Below are positions 63,119 through 64,000 of a stretch of 64,000 nt of DNA, one piece after another. The DNA comes from Rhodobacter sp. 24-YEA-8 (GTDB taxonomy: Bacteria > Pseudomonadota > Alphaproteobacteria > Rhodobacterales > Rhodobacteraceae): positions 405,001 through 469,000 of the forward strand of contig NZ_FNSK01000002.1 of the NCBI RefSeq assembly GCF_900105075.1, given 5' to 3'. Within the stretch, counting starts at the first letter, position 1. The number at the start of each line of letters is the position of its first letter. The notes below the pieces were generated by a model that was given only the letters and a program-made list of their open reading frames with translations, made no database searches and was not told the origin of the DNA. Position numbers and translations under genes: made by a program.

Positions 63119-63826
63119 ATGGGAAACAAGATATACAATACCGCCGCCGAAGCGCTGGACGGCCATCTGAAAGACGGGATGCTGATCGCCGCCGGCGGCT
63201 TTGGCCTTTGCGGCATTCCGGAACTGCTGATCGCCGCAATCCGCGATGCGGGCACCAGAGAGCTGACCGTCGCCTCGAACAATGCGGGCGTTGACGGATT
63301 TGGCCTCGGGCAATTGCTGGAAACCCGCCAGGTGAAGAAGATGATCTCGTCCTATGTGGGCGAGAATGCCGAATTCATGCGCCAGTATCTCTCGGGCGAG
63401 CTGGAGCTGGAATTCAACCCGCAAGGGACGCTGGCCGAGCGGATGCGCGCGGGCGGTGCCGGGATCCCCGGCTTCTACACCAAAACCGGCGTCGGCACCG
63501 TGATCGCCGAGGGCAAAGAGCACCACGATTTCGACGGCCAGACCTATATCCTGGAACGCGGCCTCGTCGCCGATCTGGCGATTGTGAAAGCCTGGAAGGC
63601 CGACCCTTCGGGCAATCTCGTCTTCCGCAAGACCGCACGGAATTTCAACGTCCCCGCCGCCACCTGCGGCCGCGTCTGCATCGCCGAGGTCGAGGAAATC
63701 GTGCCGCTTGGCGCCCTGGACCCCGACAGCGTCCACCTCCCCGGCATCTATGTGACAAAGATCGTGCAGGGCGCCCATGAAAAGCGGATCGAACAACGCA
63801 CTGTGCGCCAGAAGGAGCAGGCATAA
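63119..63826 (+). CDS. scoA: 3-oxoacid CoA-transferase subunit A
   Basis: A 235-residue alpha subunit of a type-I CoA-transferase (SCOT/PcaI/AtoD group). It has the N-terminal [28 protein letters not shown], and the middle [25 protein letters not shown] precedes the ATG. It moves CoA between succinyl-CoA and a 3-oxoacid such as acetoacetate or 3-oxoadipate. The stop TAA overlaps the start of subunit B by one base. Confidence 0.9.
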   Translation: MGNKIYNTAAEALDGHLKDGMLIAAGGFGLCGIPELLIAAIRDAGTRELTVASNNAGVDGFGLGQLLETRQVKKMISSYVGENAEFMRQYLSGELELEFNPQGTLAERMRAGGAGIPGFYTKTGVGTVIAEGKEHHDFDGQTYILERGLVADLAIVKAWKADPSGNLVFRKTARNFNVPAATCGRVCIAEVEEIVPLGALDPDSVHLPGIYVTKIVQGAHEKRIEQRTVRQKEQA

Positions 63827-64000
63827 TGGCTGGCTGGGATCGTAACCAAATGGCCGCCCGTGCGGCGCAGGAACTCCAGGACGGCTGGTATGTGAATCTC
63901 GGCATCGGCATTCCGACGCTGGTCGCGAATTATATTCCCGAGGGCATCGAGGTCACGCTGCAATCGGAAAATGGCATGCTTGGCATGGGCCCCTTCCCGT
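63826..64000 (+). CDS. scoB: 3-oxoacid CoA-transferase subunit B, 3' end outside window
   Basis: The first 58 codons of the beta subunit are visible, with [17 protein letters not shown] and [11 protein letters not shown] followed by the catalytic-glutamate motif [10 protein letters not shown]. The gene is coupled to subunit A (TAATG). The window ends here. Confidence 0.9.
   Translation, partial: MAGWDRNQMAARAAQELQDGWYVNLGIGIPTLVANYIPEGIEVTLQSENGMLGMGPFP

Overview
The window is high-GC alphaproteobacterial DNA, most probably from a member of the Rhodobacteraceae (Paracoccus/Rhodobacter-like). This rests on codon use, the many tightly coupled ATGA overlaps, a periplasmic pseudoazurin, and an extragenic motif near 51611 that I associate with Rhodobacterales. 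No rRNA, tRNA, phage, insertion sequence or CRISPR array was seen. It looks like an accessory scavenging region: seven ABC systems plus an orphan binding protein, nine transcriptional regulators, and catabolic enzymes for quaternary amines, amides, peptides and hydroxyprolines.

Layout. (1) 1-17661: an MttB-family corrinoid methyltransferase (cut by the window edge) and a trimethylamine-dehydrogenase-like flavoprotein read leftward. They diverge from a CocE/S15 hydrolase followed by a complete Dpp/Opp-type transporter and a TetR regulator. A second hydrolase-plus-Dpp operon (NylA-like amidase, binding protein, B, C, D, F) converges on the first. (2) 17807-23950: a MalT-like LuxR giant regulator, an AraC regulator, and an ArsR/MFS divergent pair with two 18-bp palindromes between them. 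(3) 24035-34470: a ProVWX-type betaine/TMAO-like transporter with a fused double permease, next to a full TorR-TorS-TorT sensory system but with no TMAO reductase, and then an orphan amide/urea-type binding protein. (4) 34765-36617: a DUF983 protein, a decayed manC fragment and a NanR-like regulator. (5) 36629-41040: a cobalamin riboswitch with its own promoter, controlling a FecBCD/BtuFCD-type transporter, a pseudoazurin and a methyltransferase. (6) 41080-53512: a hydroxyproline island. It has an eight-gene operon (polar amino-acid ABC transporter, D-amino-acid dehydrogenase, 4-hydroxyproline epimerase, AcnX-type dehydratase, and a second proline-racemase-family enzyme), plus a pyrroline-2-carboxylate reductase, purU, a DapA-family deaminase and a GntR regulator. 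(7) 53595-64000: an MsbA-type exporter, an Fbp-type iron transporter, an unusual amidase, an agmatine-deiminase-family enzyme, a PAS-LuxR regulator and the start of a 3-oxoacid CoA-transferase operon.

How it fits together. The hydroxyproline genes could handle trans-4-, trans-3- and cis-3-hydroxyproline, giving 2-oxoglutarate semialdehyde (its dehydrogenase is not in the window) or proline. MttB-type methyltransfer needs a corrinoid, which makes the B12-controlled uptake operon in the same window suggestive. The TorTSR module beside a betaine-type importer suggests a TMAO- or methylamine-sensing circuit that controls uptake rather than respiration. These links between regions are inference. 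The individual family assignments are mostly firm.
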